Of a DNA stretch of 40,322 nt, positions 6,716-15,258 are shown one piece after another. The number at the start of each line of letters is the position of its first letter. The first letter of the stretch is position 1. The stretch covers positions 1 through 40,322 of the forward strand of contig CAUJJS010000241.1 in the NCBI GenBank assembly GCA_963205415.1, in the 5' to 3' direction. The position numbers and the translations under genes were made by a program. The notes under the pieces are model-generated. The model was given only the letters and a program-made list of their open reading frames with translations, ran no database searches and was not told the origin of the DNA. The DNA is from Pseudomonadota bacterium. GTDB taxonomy: Bacteria; Pseudomonadota; Gammaproteobacteria; Xanthomonadales; Xanthomonadaceae.

Positions 6716-7117
6716 TCAGCCGGAGCCCATGTTCAAGTCGTCTGGTTGCGCGCTCGCAGCAGCTTGGTCATCAACGATTTGCCGAAAGCGCTCGGCGGAA
6801 GCCCGGTAGTTTTCTATGAGAACGGCTTCGCGCTGCGTGAGGCGCATGGGTGTTGTTTGTAGGTAGGGGGCTCGCGATTCCGCGATTCCTGCTCTTGGGG
6901 CAATTGGAATTATCCCGAGCAATTCGTCGCTGGTGCAGTTAAGCAAGGCACACAGGTTGACAATGTGGTGTCTGGCGATCGCGCCTTGGGTGAGCCATTT
7001 GGAACCGACTGCGGTCGGTGATACGCCCATAGCCTCCGCGACCTTGGCTTGTGTGACTCCGGCGCGCGCCATCAGCTGGCGAAGGCGGTCACCGTCGTGT
7101 TGATTTGATTCAACCAT
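6716..7117 (-). CDS. XRE-family CI-like repressor without a protease domain
   Basis: RLRQLMARAGVTQAKVAEAMGVSPTAVGSKWLTQGAIARHHIVNLCALLNCTSDELLGI; 133 aa; operators flank the gene. Confidence 0.85.
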   Translation of the reverse strand: MVESNQHDGDRLRQLMARAGVTQAKVAEAMGVSPTAVGSKWLTQGAIARHHIVNLCALLNCTSDELLGIIPIAPRAGIAESRAPYLQTTPMRLTQREAVLIENYRASAERFRQIVDDQAAASAQPDDLNMGSG

Positions 7118-7192
7118 GGGTTCATGGTCGGCCGCCGACTCTGAGCAATCAAGAAACCTGGGGTTGCGTTTGAAGTGAACCTGTGGTTCACT
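7108..7192 (+). promoter_or_regulatory. Operator cluster with predicted PR (sites at 7108-7126, 7151-7169, 7174-7192)
   Basis: Each has AACC-N3-GGTT; 7174-7192 is AGTGAACC-TGT-GGTTCACT; TTGCGT-N17-TTCACT on + strand; first site overlaps the repressor ATG. Confidence 0.7.
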
Positions 7193-7199
7193 CCGCCCC

Positions 7200-7475
7200 A
7201 TGCCGAAACACGCACTTGAAAAAGCAATAGCGCTTCTCGGGCTCACCGGGCTGGCCAGGGCACTTGGGGACATTTCAGCGCCTGGCGTAGCCAAGTGGCT
7301 GAAGAACGGCGTGCCGCGCGAGCGATGCACTGCGATTGAAGCCGCGACTAGCGGTGCCGTCCGCTGCGAAGACCTGCGGCCTGAGGTCGACTGGCTTCGC
7401 GACGATGCTGGCGTTGTCACCGGATACCACGTGCGCGTGGAACCGCCGGGCGTCACCGAACAGAAGGTGGCCTGA
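7200..7475 (+). CDS. YdaS/Cro-like regulatory protein
   Basis: ALEKAIALLGLTGLARALGDISAPGVAKWLKNGVPRERCTAIEAATSGAVRCEDLRPEVDW. Confidence 0.85.
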   Translation: MPKHALEKAIALLGLTGLARALGDISAPGVAKWLKNGVPRERCTAIEAATSGAVRCEDLRPEVDWLRDDAGVVTGYHVRVEPPGVTEQKVA

Positions 7476-7476
7476 C

Positions 7477-7848
7477 ATGGCACTGTCTGGCGTCGTGGTC
7501 ACGGTTGAAATGGAAGGGCGTAAGGTCAAGGCGATCGTCAACGCGAGCGACACCGACCTCTCGCTTTGTGTTGGCAAGGTGGTTGGCAAGTGCGTCGAGG
7601 CTATTGTCGCAGAACGTCTCGTCGGCGCGGCTCTCGACGTGTCAGACCTGGCGCTGCCGAAACTCGACGCCATTACGCGCCATCTTCTGGCTCCTGATCC
7701 CGGCGACGCCAAATTGCGAGCAACATTGCGACGCGTTCTTGCGCGGCTTTCGCAACAGGCGTGTTCCCCGAGCCCTCCGCGTAAGAAGTGTCGAGCGAGC
7801 ACTCCAGCGCGTCCAGGACGTTCGCGCGGTCGGGGTGATTCTCCATGA
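7477..7848 (+). CDS. Hypothetical early right protein
   Basis: MALSGVVVTVEMEGRKVKAIVNASDTDLSLCVGKVVGKC..., directly after cro-like gene; C-terminal part overlaps an antisense ORF. Confidence 0.5.
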   Translation: MALSGVVVTVEMEGRKVKAIVNASDTDLSLCVGKVVGKCVEAIVAERLVGAALDVSDLALPKLDAITRHLLAPDPGDAKLRATLRRVLARLSQQACSPSPPRKKCRASTPARPGRSRGRGDSP

Positions 7849-7954
7849 GGGCCGCTATCACCAAGTCGCTCGCAACAACGCGGGCGGTCAAATTGTCGAT
7901 CTTCTCGATGAGAAGCGAGATCGCCTCGCTGGCCAGTTTCCCTGTTTCGCTCAT
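7673..7954 (-). CDS. Hypothetical protein, antisense to the preceding gene
   Basis: MSETGKLASEAISLLIEKIDNLTARVVASDLVIAALMENHPDRANVLDALECSL... protein-like composition. Confidence 0.6.
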   Translation of the reverse strand: MSETGKLASEAISLLIEKIDNLTARVVASDLVIAALMENHPDRANVLDALECSLDTSYAEGSGNTPVAKAAQERVAMLLAIWRRRDQEPEDGA

Positions 7955-8049
7955 GCCGGTCTCCGGTGGCTGTGGTGGTTCGCACCTCGCAGCGTATCAC
8001 CTGGAGACCGGCACCCAGGTTCGCGCCGCATCCCACCCGGCGCGCACCC

Positions 8050-8082
8050 GGCAGCGTGGCGTACCCCCTGCGCCACGCTGCC
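8050..8082. terminator. Perfect 12-bp stem-loop
   Basis: GGCAGCGTGGCG-TACCCCCTG-CGCCACGCTGCC. Confidence 0.6.
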
Positions 8083-8126
8083 ACCTTCTTTGCTTCCACG
8101 CGCCGCACGGCGGTGTGAGCGCGCCA

Positions 8127-8165
8127 CGCCGTGGCGTTTCCAGGGCTTTGCGCCACGGCGCTTTT
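8127..8165 (+). terminator. Intrinsic terminator (tR1-like position)
   Basis: CGCCGTGGCG-N14-CGCCACGGCG followed by CTTTTATT. Confidence 0.7.
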
Positions 8166-8242
8166 ATTCGATCGGATGCTCGTATCCATGTGCGAATCCT
8201 CGCGCGTGGAAGAGCGAGCCACACCATTCGCGAGGGCAATCC

Positions 8243-8692
8243 ATGAATGTTGACGACGCGGCCTATGCCGTCGTGCACGGTTACGGTGGGGGCAGCGAAT
8301 CGCTGGCTCCCAGGCTTGGCATTAGTGCGGCGGTGTTGCGCGGCAAGGTGAACCGAAACAACGACCGCAACGTGCTCAGCCTGCGTGAGGCTGTCGACAT
8401 CACCGTGTTGTCTGGTGATCTGCGCATCCTTGAAGCCTTCGCGGCCGAGGCGAACTGCAGGCTGGTGCCGATAGACCACACCGAAACCGGTTCGGTGCTT
8501 GACCTGGTGATGGCCCGTGCGGCGCGCGAAGGCGAACTGGCGAGCGTTGTGCATCAGTCGTTGGATGACGGCGTCATCACTCCGAACGAATGGGATGCCA
8601 TCCAGGCCGCGGGCGGCAACGTGCAGGCCACGATGCTCGCGCTCCTGCGGAAGCTGCACTCAATGAAGGCGCGCGCTCCGGCGACCGAGTGA
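8243..8692 (+). CDS. CII-like/CP76-type phage regulatory protein
   Basis: MNVDDAAYAVVHGYGGGSESLAPRLGISAAVLRGKVNRNNDRNVLSLREAVDITVLSGDLRILEAFAAEANC. Confidence 0.8.
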   Translation: MNVDDAAYAVVHGYGGGSESLAPRLGISAAVLRGKVNRNNDRNVLSLREAVDITVLSGDLRILEAFAAEANCRLVPIDHTETGSVLDLVMARAAREGELASVVHQSLDDGVITPNEWDAIQAAGGNVQATMLALLRKLHSMKARAPATE

Positions 8693-8928
8693 TGAACACC
8701 GAAATACGCAGGCAGATTCGGGATGCCCGCACACGCGCGAACTTGCGCGATTGCGCCATCGCCCGAGGTGTTGCCCGCGTGTTGAATGATGACGAACGGG
8801 CCGCGCGCCTTCGGAAAATCGAAGAGGCAATGGCCGCATGTGACAAGGTTGCGACGCCCGACGAGATCGAGGCGGCCGCAGTGATCTTGGCAACGCCACC
8901 GCACGAGCGGAAAGGGCGATTGCTCTAG
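8692..8928 (+). CDS. Hypothetical protein
   Basis: MNTEIRRQIRDARTRANLRDCAIARGVAR...; ATGA overlap with upstream gene. Confidence 0.65.
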   Translation: MNTEIRRQIRDARTRANLRDCAIARGVARVLNDDERAARLRKIEEAMAACDKVATPDEIEAAAVILATPPHERKGRLL

Positions 8929-9140
8929 GGGGTTTCTTGGAATGTTTCGTCGGCGGCGCGGACACCCGCGCCCCATCTCCCCGGATTGATTTCAAACGCG
9001 CGAGCTCGTGCGCGTCGATTCCGTCAATAGGTGTCGCTGGGTTAGTCGGTCAATACCGGGGCGGGTCCTTCCTGGGGGGTGGCGGATGCGGGTGGAGAGG
9101 CCGCAATTCCCCTGTAGATAGTGGCTTGGGGAGTTACTGA

Positions 9141-11546
9141 ATGCGCGTCGCGGTCAACTACGATGACGTGCTCGATCAGCTGCGGTCTGCTGATCTCCTC
9201 GTCGAGGACATCGAGACCGGGCGCACCGTTCGCTGCCCGATCAAAGGGGATCGAGAAAAGCGCGGCTGGTACCGGTTGCACGATCTGCCGCTGCCGAGCG
9301 GCGACGTGCTCATTGTTGGCACCTTCGGTATCTGGCGCGGCGATGATCCTGGCACGCTCAAGGTCGACCTAAAGAAGCGCGACTCCGCGTTGACCGATGA
9401 CCAGCGCGATGCGCTGCGTCGTCGCCTGGCCGATGATCGAAAGCGAGAGAAAGCGCAGCGCGAACGGCGTGCCGAACGCGCGGCCGAACGTGCGGCAGCG
9501 GCCTGGTTGCGATACGAACCGAGCGGCGATTGTGAGTACCTGCGCAGGAAGCGGGTCGCAGACTATGGGTTGCGATTCACGTCGCATGGCGCCGCCGTGG
9601 TTCCGTTGCTTGACGGCGCCGGCAAGATCCACGGCCTGCAGTTCCTGCGTACACCGGCCCAGGCCGAAACCGCCAAACGGCCGGTCAAGGAATTCTGGCC
9701 CGCAGGCTTGGCGAAGCTAGGTCACTTCCACCTTCTAGGCTCGCCGTCCTGGATCGTGCTGGTTGCCGAGGGCTACGCCACCGCAGCGACGCTGCACATG
9801 ACCACCGGACATCCGGTGGCCGTGGCCTTCGACGCGGGCAACCTGGTCCATGTGGCCAGGGCCCTGCGCGCACGTTACCCGCGCATCCGCGTGCTGATCT
9901 GCGCCGATGACGACATCCTGCAGAAGTGTCGCGAGTGCCAGACGCGCCTGGTACTCACCGAGCACCCGGAAACCTGTCCGAACTGCGGCAAGCCGCATCG
10001 TGCGGAGAATGCAGGCGTCGCCGGCGCCAGCGCGGCCGCGCTCGAGGTCAATGGTGCCTGGCTTGCGCCAAAGTTCAGCGACGCGATCGAAGCGAAGCGT
10101 CGCGCGCAGTTCATCGAACACGGCACCAAGCTGACCGACTTCAACGATCTGCAGGCGCAGGAAGGCATCCATGCCGTGCGCGAACAGGTCGCCGCCCACC
10201 TCTCGGCACTGCGCTGGGCCATGCCTATGCAAAACGCCGACACAACCGGAACGGGGGATGGGGGCGCGCAGTTGCGCCCGATTGAAAGCATCGACGATCT
10301 GCTTGCGCGCTACGTGCTGATCTACGCGCAAGGCTCGATGGTGTTTGATCGCGATGAGCACATCCTGCTGTCGATCAGCGACATGCGCGACGTCTGCATC
10401 AACCGCTACATTCACCGAGCTTGGTCAGAATCGCCACGTCGCGCGATCGAGCGTATCGATTCCGTCGACTTCGATCCGTCGTGCACCAAACCCGGAATCA
10501 CCTGCAACCTATGGGCTGGCTGGCCAACGAAACCGAAACCTGGCCGCTGCGAAAAGCTGCTCGAACTTCTGCGCCACATGTGCGCTGCGGAATCCGGCAA
10601 AAGCGCGGAGGATCTCTACCAATGGGTTCTGCGCTGGCTGGCGTACCCGCTGCAACACCCGGGCGCAAAACTCAAAAGCACCATCGTCGTGCACGGCCCC
10701 CAAGGCACCGGCAAAAACATGTTCTTTGAAGCCTACATGGCGATCTACGGCCGCTATGGCCGCATGCTCGACCAGGATGCGCTGGAGGATAAGTTCAACG
10801 ATTGGGCATCTCGCAAACTGTTCCTGATCGCCGACGAAGTGGTCGCCCGTGCCGAGCTCTACAAGCTCAAGAACAAACTCAAAACCCTGATCACCGGCGC
10901 GAAGATCCGCATCAACCCGAAGAACATGGCGGCATACGAGGAAGACAATCACGTCAACCTCGTGTTCCTCTCCAACGAGGAAATGCCCGTCGTCCTCGAA
11001 GAAGATGACCGCAGGCATGCGGTGATCTGGACACCGCGGTCTCTCAGCCAAGCCTTCTACCAGGAAGTGCTTGACGAGATCCGCGCCGGCGGATCCGAAG
11101 CACTGCACGACTACCTGCTGAACCTCGACCTCGGCGACTTCACCGAAGGCACGCGCCCGCCAACCACCAGCGCGAAGGATCGGCTCGTCGCGCTCGGCGT
11201 GGACTCTCCCGTGGGCTTCTACGATGCGCTCATCCTGGACGACATCATCGGCCTCAAGTTCGCCTCGGCGCTCAGTGCCGACTGGTACGAAGCCTACAAG
11301 GTCTGGTGCCACCGCACCGGCGCCCGCGCGGCACCGCTGCCCAAATTCGTCAACAAGCTCGAACGCAAACGCGGCGTGAGCTGCGAGCGCAAGCGATACC
11401 GCATCGAACAGACCACGCACGGGCCCCACGGCATGCTGCTGCTCTCCGGCCTACCCGACACGTCGAATCAATCGGAAGCCGACGCGCTCGGCGAGTGCGT
11501 CGTCCGGATGCGAACGCAGCTCGAAGACTACCGGGGGCGAACATGA
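9141..11546 (+). CDS. TOPRIM primase fused to helicase (DUF5906-like)
   Basis: VAEGYATAATLH, VLICADDD (TOPRIM), VHGPQGTGKNMF (Walker A), LFLIADEV (Walker B), VNLVFLSNEEMPV. Confidence 0.9.
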   Translation: MRVAVNYDDVLDQLRSADLLVEDIETGRTVRCPIKGDREKRGWYRLHDLPLPSGDVLIVGTFGIWRGDDPGTLKVDLKKRDSALTDDQRDALRRRLADDRKREKAQRERRAERAAERAAAAWLRYEPSGDCEYLRRKRVADYGLRFTSHGAAVVPLLDGAGKIHGLQFLRTPAQAETAKRPVKEFWPAGLAKLGHFHLLGSPSWIVLVAEGYATAATLHMTTGHPVAVAFDAGNLVHVARALRARYPRIRVLICADDDILQKCRECQTRLVLTEHPETCPNCGKPHRAENAGVAGASAAALEVNGAWLAPKFSDAIEAKRRAQFIEHGTKLTDFNDLQAQEGIHAVREQVAAHLSALRWAMPMQNADTTGTGDGGAQLRPIESIDDLLARYVLIYAQGSMVFDRDEHILLSISDMRDVCINRYIHRAWSESPRRAIERIDSVDFDPSCTKPGITCNLWAGWPTKPKPGRCEKLLELLRHMCAAESGKSAEDLYQWVLRWLAYPLQHPGAKLKSTIVVHGPQGTGKNMFFEAYMAIYGRYGRMLDQDALEDKFNDWASRKLFLIADEVVARAELYKLKNKLKTLITGAKIRINPKNMAAYEEDNHVNLVFLSNEEMPVVLEEDDRRHAVIWTPRSLSQAFYQEVLDEIRAGGSEALHDYLLNLDLGDFTEGTRPPTTSAKDRLVALGVDSPVGFYDALILDDIIGLKFASALSADWYEAYKVWCHRTGARAAPLPKFVNKLERKRGVSCERKRYRIEQTTHGPHGMLLLSGLPDTSNQSEADALGECVVRMRTQLEDYRGRT

Positions 11547-11847
11547 CCGCGTCTGTGGGGTATGTGCGGAATGACGTGCGGCATGCCGTGGGGCATGAAA
11601 CCCGCGCCGTTGTTGGCTTGGTAGGTATGTGGGGCGACCGCTCACGTGACGCGCGCGTACGAATCTTGAACTGTCCACTCCTCTCGCATGTCGCGGATCG
11701 CGCGCACGGACATCATGACGCCCATGCCCCACATGGCGCACAAGCGTTGTTTGCGGGTCCGCCTAGACGCACGCCTCGACGCACCCGCCGCACGCGCGCG
11801 CGCGCTGGTCTTTTTTTCTCTCTACCGAAGGAAAGGAGGGAAGGGCA

Positions 11848-12465
11848 GTGATCGAATCTGGCGTTGTCACCGGCAACGTCCTGGCTGCGCACATCGGCTG
11901 CAAGCCCAGCTACGTCGTCGAACTGCGCAAGCGCGGCCGCGTCGTCGTCGCGCCCGACGGCAACGGATACCTGCTGAGCGAATCCCTGGCGCTCTACCGC
12001 GATACCGCAGACCCCTCGCGTGGCGGCGTGGCTGCGCGACACGCAGCCTCCCGCGCCGACGGAGCAGCTACCGCCGCCTTCGAGCCCGGCGACGCTCCTG
12101 GCGCCACCCAGCCGCCCACAGGCGACGATGACGACGCCACACCCACCCGGGATGACGGTGGCCACGCCGCGCGGCGTGCCAAGGCCCTGGCTGACAAGGA
12201 AGAAGCCCTGGCCGCCGCCGCCATCCGCGAAAACCGCATCGCCATCGGCGAGCTGATGGAAGCCAGCGAAGTCGAAGCGGCCATCGGCCAGGCTGGCACG
12301 CTGCTGCGCGTCGCCCTGGAGCGCATCCCCGATGTGCTGGCCCCGCAGCTCGCGCCCATGACCGACGAAGGCGCCATCCGCGTCGCCATCCACGACGTGG
12401 TCGAGGAAGCGCTCACCGAAGCCGCGCGGCAGTTCGGGCGCGTGGCGCAGCGGGGTGAGCCATGA
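11848..12465 (+). CDS. Terminase small subunit, Nu1-like
   Basis: N-terminal HTH VLAAHIGCKPSYVVELRKRGRVVVAPDGNGYLLSESLALY, central linker, IRENRIAIGELMEASEVEAAIGQAGTLLRVALERIP. Confidence 0.85.
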   Translation: MIESGVVTGNVLAAHIGCKPSYVVELRKRGRVVVAPDGNGYLLSESLALYRDTADPSRGGVAARHAASRADGAATAAFEPGDAPGATQPPTGDDDDATPTRDDGGHAARRAKALADKEEALAAAAIRENRIAIGELMEASEVEAAIGQAGTLLRVALERIPDVLAPQLAPMTDEGAIRVAIHDVVEEALTEAARQFGRVAQRGEP

Positions 12466-12701
12466 CATTGACAGCGCGCGCCTGCCGGGCGGACACTGGC
12501 CTTGCTGCGGTGAATCCCGCAGTCGGGTTTAGTCGCCCGATACGTGAGGCGCGCAAGCGCCCATCGTCCGATGCCGGCGCTTTTTTAACGCTCGCCGCCA
12601 TCGTGGCGGCGGGCCGTGCGTGCAGCGCACCCGTTTTGCGGCGGTTTCGCCTGGGCGACGGGCACTGGAGCGCCGAGTACAGGCGGGGTAATCGCCGCTA
12701 A
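12462..12701 (+). CDS. Small ORF tiling exactly between terS and terL
   Basis: ATGA overlap with terS stop, TAA directly abutting terL ATG; contains strong hairpins. Confidence 0.45.
   Translation: MTLTARACRADTGLAAVNPAVGFSRPIREARKRPSSDAGAFLTLAAIVAAGRACSAPVLRRFRLGDGHWSAEYRRGNRR
12555..12586 (+). terminator. Terminator-like hairpin inside the terS-terL ORF
   Basis: AAGCGCC-CATCG-TC-CGATG-CC-GGCGCTT followed by TTTT (TTTTTT 12581-12586). Confidence 0.6.
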
Positions 12702-14633
12702 ATGACCCTGCTCGCGCTCCCCCGCATCGCTGAGGTTCTTTCGCGCAAGCTCATGCCGCGCCGGCCGCCCTCGGTCAGCGCATGGGCCGATGCCGAACGG
12801 GTCCTCTCGACAAAGGGGAGCGCGAAGCCGGGTCGCTGGCGCACTGATTCGAATCCGCCGCTGCGCGAACCGATGGACTGCATGAGCGCGCGCAGCGGCG
12901 TGCGTGATGTCGTTTTGATGTTTCCCATTCAGGATGGCAAGACGGAGGTCGCGCTCAACACCGTCGGCTACTGCATGGATCAGCACCCCGGCCCGGTGAT
13001 GGTGTGCCTGCCGGGTGAGGTCTCTCTCGTCAAGTGGGTAGCGCAGAAGCTCTCGCCGATGCTCGAAGAAACGCCGGCGGTGCGGCGCGCGCTCACCAGC
13101 GTGGCATCGCGCGACGCGGCGAACACGCGCACGCTGAAGGAGTTCGATGGCGGCCAGCTCTACATCGAACACGCCGGATCACCGTCGCGCTTGAAGTCAA
13201 CCAGCGTGCGCACGCTCATCGTCGACGAGCTCGACGAATTCGCCGGCAACTTCGTCGGTGGTGACGACCCGGTCGATATGCTCGATGGCCGAACCTCGGC
13301 ATTCCCCTCCACATACAAGCGCCTCTACATCAGCACGCCGCAGATGCGCGGCACCAGCCGCATCGAGCGCAAGTTCCTGGAAGGCGACCAGCGCCGCTAC
13401 TACGTGCCCTGTCCGCACTGTGCGCACGAGCAGCCGCTGGAATGGAAGGGCTTGATGTGGACGCCGGACGCATCGCATTGCTGGTACGCCTGCCGAGAAT
13501 GCGGCGCGGTGATCGACGAACACCACAAGACAGCGATGATCAACGCCGGCCGCTGGGTGGCGGAAAACCCGAATGCGCGCGAAGGCGTGCGCAGCTACAC
13601 CTTGAACTGTCTCTACTATCCGTTCGGCCTCGGCCCGCGTTGGCTCGACCTGGTGCGCATGTGGCTTGCCGCGCAGAACGATCCGTCGCGCCTGAAAACC
13701 TTCATCAACGACCGCCTGGCCGAACCTTTCGAAGACCCCGCCATGCGCGCAGTCAAGCACAACGTGCTGCGCGATCGCGGTGAACCCTACCGCCTGCGCA
13801 CCGCACCGCTCGGCGTGCTCGCCTGCACCGCCGGCGTCGACACTCAGGACAACCGCCTGGCCGTGCACGTCGTCGGCTGGGGGCGCGGCATGCGCGCGTG
13901 GACCCTCGACTACGTCGAACTGCCCGGCGATCCCGCCGAAGACCTTGTGTGGATCTCCCTGGTCGAGTTGCTCACCCGGCCCATCGAACACGAGTGCGGT
14001 GCCCTCATCCGACCCGAGGCCACCGCCATCGACGCCGGCGGCCATCGCACCGAGGCTGTGAAGTCATTCTGCCGACCGCGCGTCGGTGGCCATCCGCTGC
14101 GTCGCGTGATGCCCATCTTCGGCGCAGTTCCAAACAACGCCCCCGTGCTGTCGAAGGGCAAGCTGCAGGACATCAACTGGCGCGGCCAATACGACAAGAA
14201 CGGCGTGACGATCTTTCACGTCGGCACGGTCGGCATCAAGCATCACCTGTACAGCCTGATCGCCGCCGACGATGGCAAGCCGGTCGAGTCGCGCATGATC
14301 CATGTCAGCGACGAACTGCCGCCCGAGTTCTTCGCTGGGCTGGTCTCCGAAACCTACGATCCGAACCGCAATCGCTTCATCAAGCGCAACGGCGTGCGCA
14401 ACGAACCGCTCGACACCTGGGACTACGCCTACGCCGCCGCGCACCACCCGGAGCTGCGCCTGCACCGGCGCAGCAAGGCGGATTGGGATGCGGCAGAGGC
14501 GCGGTTGCTTGCGGCAGTGGGTGCGCCGGTGGTGATGCCCGTGGTTGGCGAGTTGCCGCCGCCTGTTTCACATGGAACATCGCCGCAGACCCCGAAAGGC
14601 TCCCCTCGGGCGGGTTGGAAGCGCACCTGGTGA
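12702..14633 (+). CDS. Terminase large subunit, GpA family
   Basis: DVVLMFPIQDGKTEVALN, VRTLIVDELDEF, LYISTPQMRGTSRIERKFLEGDQRRYYVPCPHC, CTAGVDTQDNRLAVHVVGWGRGM. Confidence 0.93.
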   Translation: MTLLALPRIAEVLSRKLMPRRPPSVSAWADAERVLSTKGSAKPGRWRTDSNPPLREPMDCMSARSGVRDVVLMFPIQDGKTEVALNTVGYCMDQHPGPVMVCLPGEVSLVKWVAQKLSPMLEETPAVRRALTSVASRDAANTRTLKEFDGGQLYIEHAGSPSRLKSTSVRTLIVDELDEFAGNFVGGDDPVDMLDGRTSAFPSTYKRLYISTPQMRGTSRIERKFLEGDQRRYYVPCPHCAHEQPLEWKGLMWTPDASHCWYACRECGAVIDEHHKTAMINAGRWVAENPNAREGVRSYTLNCLYYPFGLGPRWLDLVRMWLAAQNDPSRLKTFINDRLAEPFEDPAMRAVKHNVLRDRGEPYRLRTAPLGVLACTAGVDTQDNRLAVHVVGWGRGMRAWTLDYVELPGDPAEDLVWISLVELLTRPIEHECGALIRPEATAIDAGGHRTEAVKSFCRPRVGGHPLRRVMPIFGAVPNNAPVLSKGKLQDINWRGQYDKNGVTIFHVGTVGIKHHLYSLIAADDGKPVESRMIHVSDELPPEFFAGLVSETYDPNRNRFIKRNGVRNEPLDTWDYAYAAAHHPELRLHRRSKADWDAAEARLLAAVGAPVVMPVVGELPPPVSHGTSPQTPKGSPRAGWKRTW

Positions 14634-14938
14634 CGCGCAAGGTCGCCCGGCAACGCGCACGCATCGACCAGCTGGTCGATGAGCTTTCAATCGGCGCCGC
14701 CTGCCGACTCCATCGCGACAGTGACGAGATCCACGAAGTCGTGGGCGCGGTGGTCGCATACCTGATCGAAGAGTACCCGGCTCAGGATCTCTACATCCCC
14801 GCCGGCATCAGGCCGGATGCCTACCCGCGCGATGCCATCCGCGCCGCAGTCTTGGGTGGCGAGTCCGCTCGAAGCGTTTGCCGCCGCTTTCGACTGCACC
14901 GCCGCAAGCTCTACGAAATCCTCGGCGACACCGATTGA
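14630..14938 (+). CDS. Mor-like transcription activator family protein
   Basis: GTGA overlap with terL; DLYIPAGIRPDAYPRDAIRAAVLGGESARSVCRRFRLHRRKLYEILG. Confidence 0.6.
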   Translation: MTRKVARQRARIDQLVDELSIGAACRLHRDSDEIHEVVGAVVAYLIEEYPAQDLYIPAGIRPDAYPRDAIRAAVLGGESARSVCRRFRLHRRKLYEILGDTD

Positions 14939-15041
14939 ATGCCCGGCATCCAGGGGTGCGTCCAGTTCCCCCGAGACTTGGACGCACCTCATGCGAACAA
15001 TGCGTGGCCATGCACGTAGTCCGCCACAGTGGGTCGGTGTC

Positions 15042-15254
15042 ATGGCACTAAGCCAGGTCGACCTCGACCGTCTCGACCAGGCCATCGCCTCGAATTCCCT
15101 CGAGGTGCAATTTGGTGAGCGCCGCGTGCGCTATCGCAGCATTGACGAACTGCTGAGCGCGCGTGCGCACGTCGCTGCCCAAATTGCCGCCGCAGCGCAG
15201 TCCAGCGGTCGCGCCACCAGCCGCTACACGTTCACGACATTTCGGGGCGACTGA
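15042..15254 (+). CDS. gpW-like head-tail joining protein
   Basis: 70 aa MALSQVDLDRLDQAIASNSLEVQFGERRVRYRSIDELLSAR; position between terL and portal. Confidence 0.8.
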   Translation: MALSQVDLDRLDQAIASNSLEVQFGERRVRYRSIDELLSARAHVAAQIAAAAQSSGRATSRYTFTTFRGD

Positions 15255-15258
15255 GCGC

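Noticed and set aside
7505-8692. 395-aa + ORF as one protein
   Set aside because: N-terminal part spans the hairpin/terminator region; only the CII-like segment from ATG 8243 has SD position and protein-like sequence.
11550-11851. Possible ORF MTASVGYVRNDVRHAVGHETRAV...
   Set aside because: Becomes low-complexity Arg-rich across a GC-repeat; better treated as non-coding, candidate packaging region.
13898-14938. 346-aa + ORF as one protein
   Set aside because: First two thirds is an out-of-frame shadow of terL; only the portion from GTG 14630 is a plausible gene.
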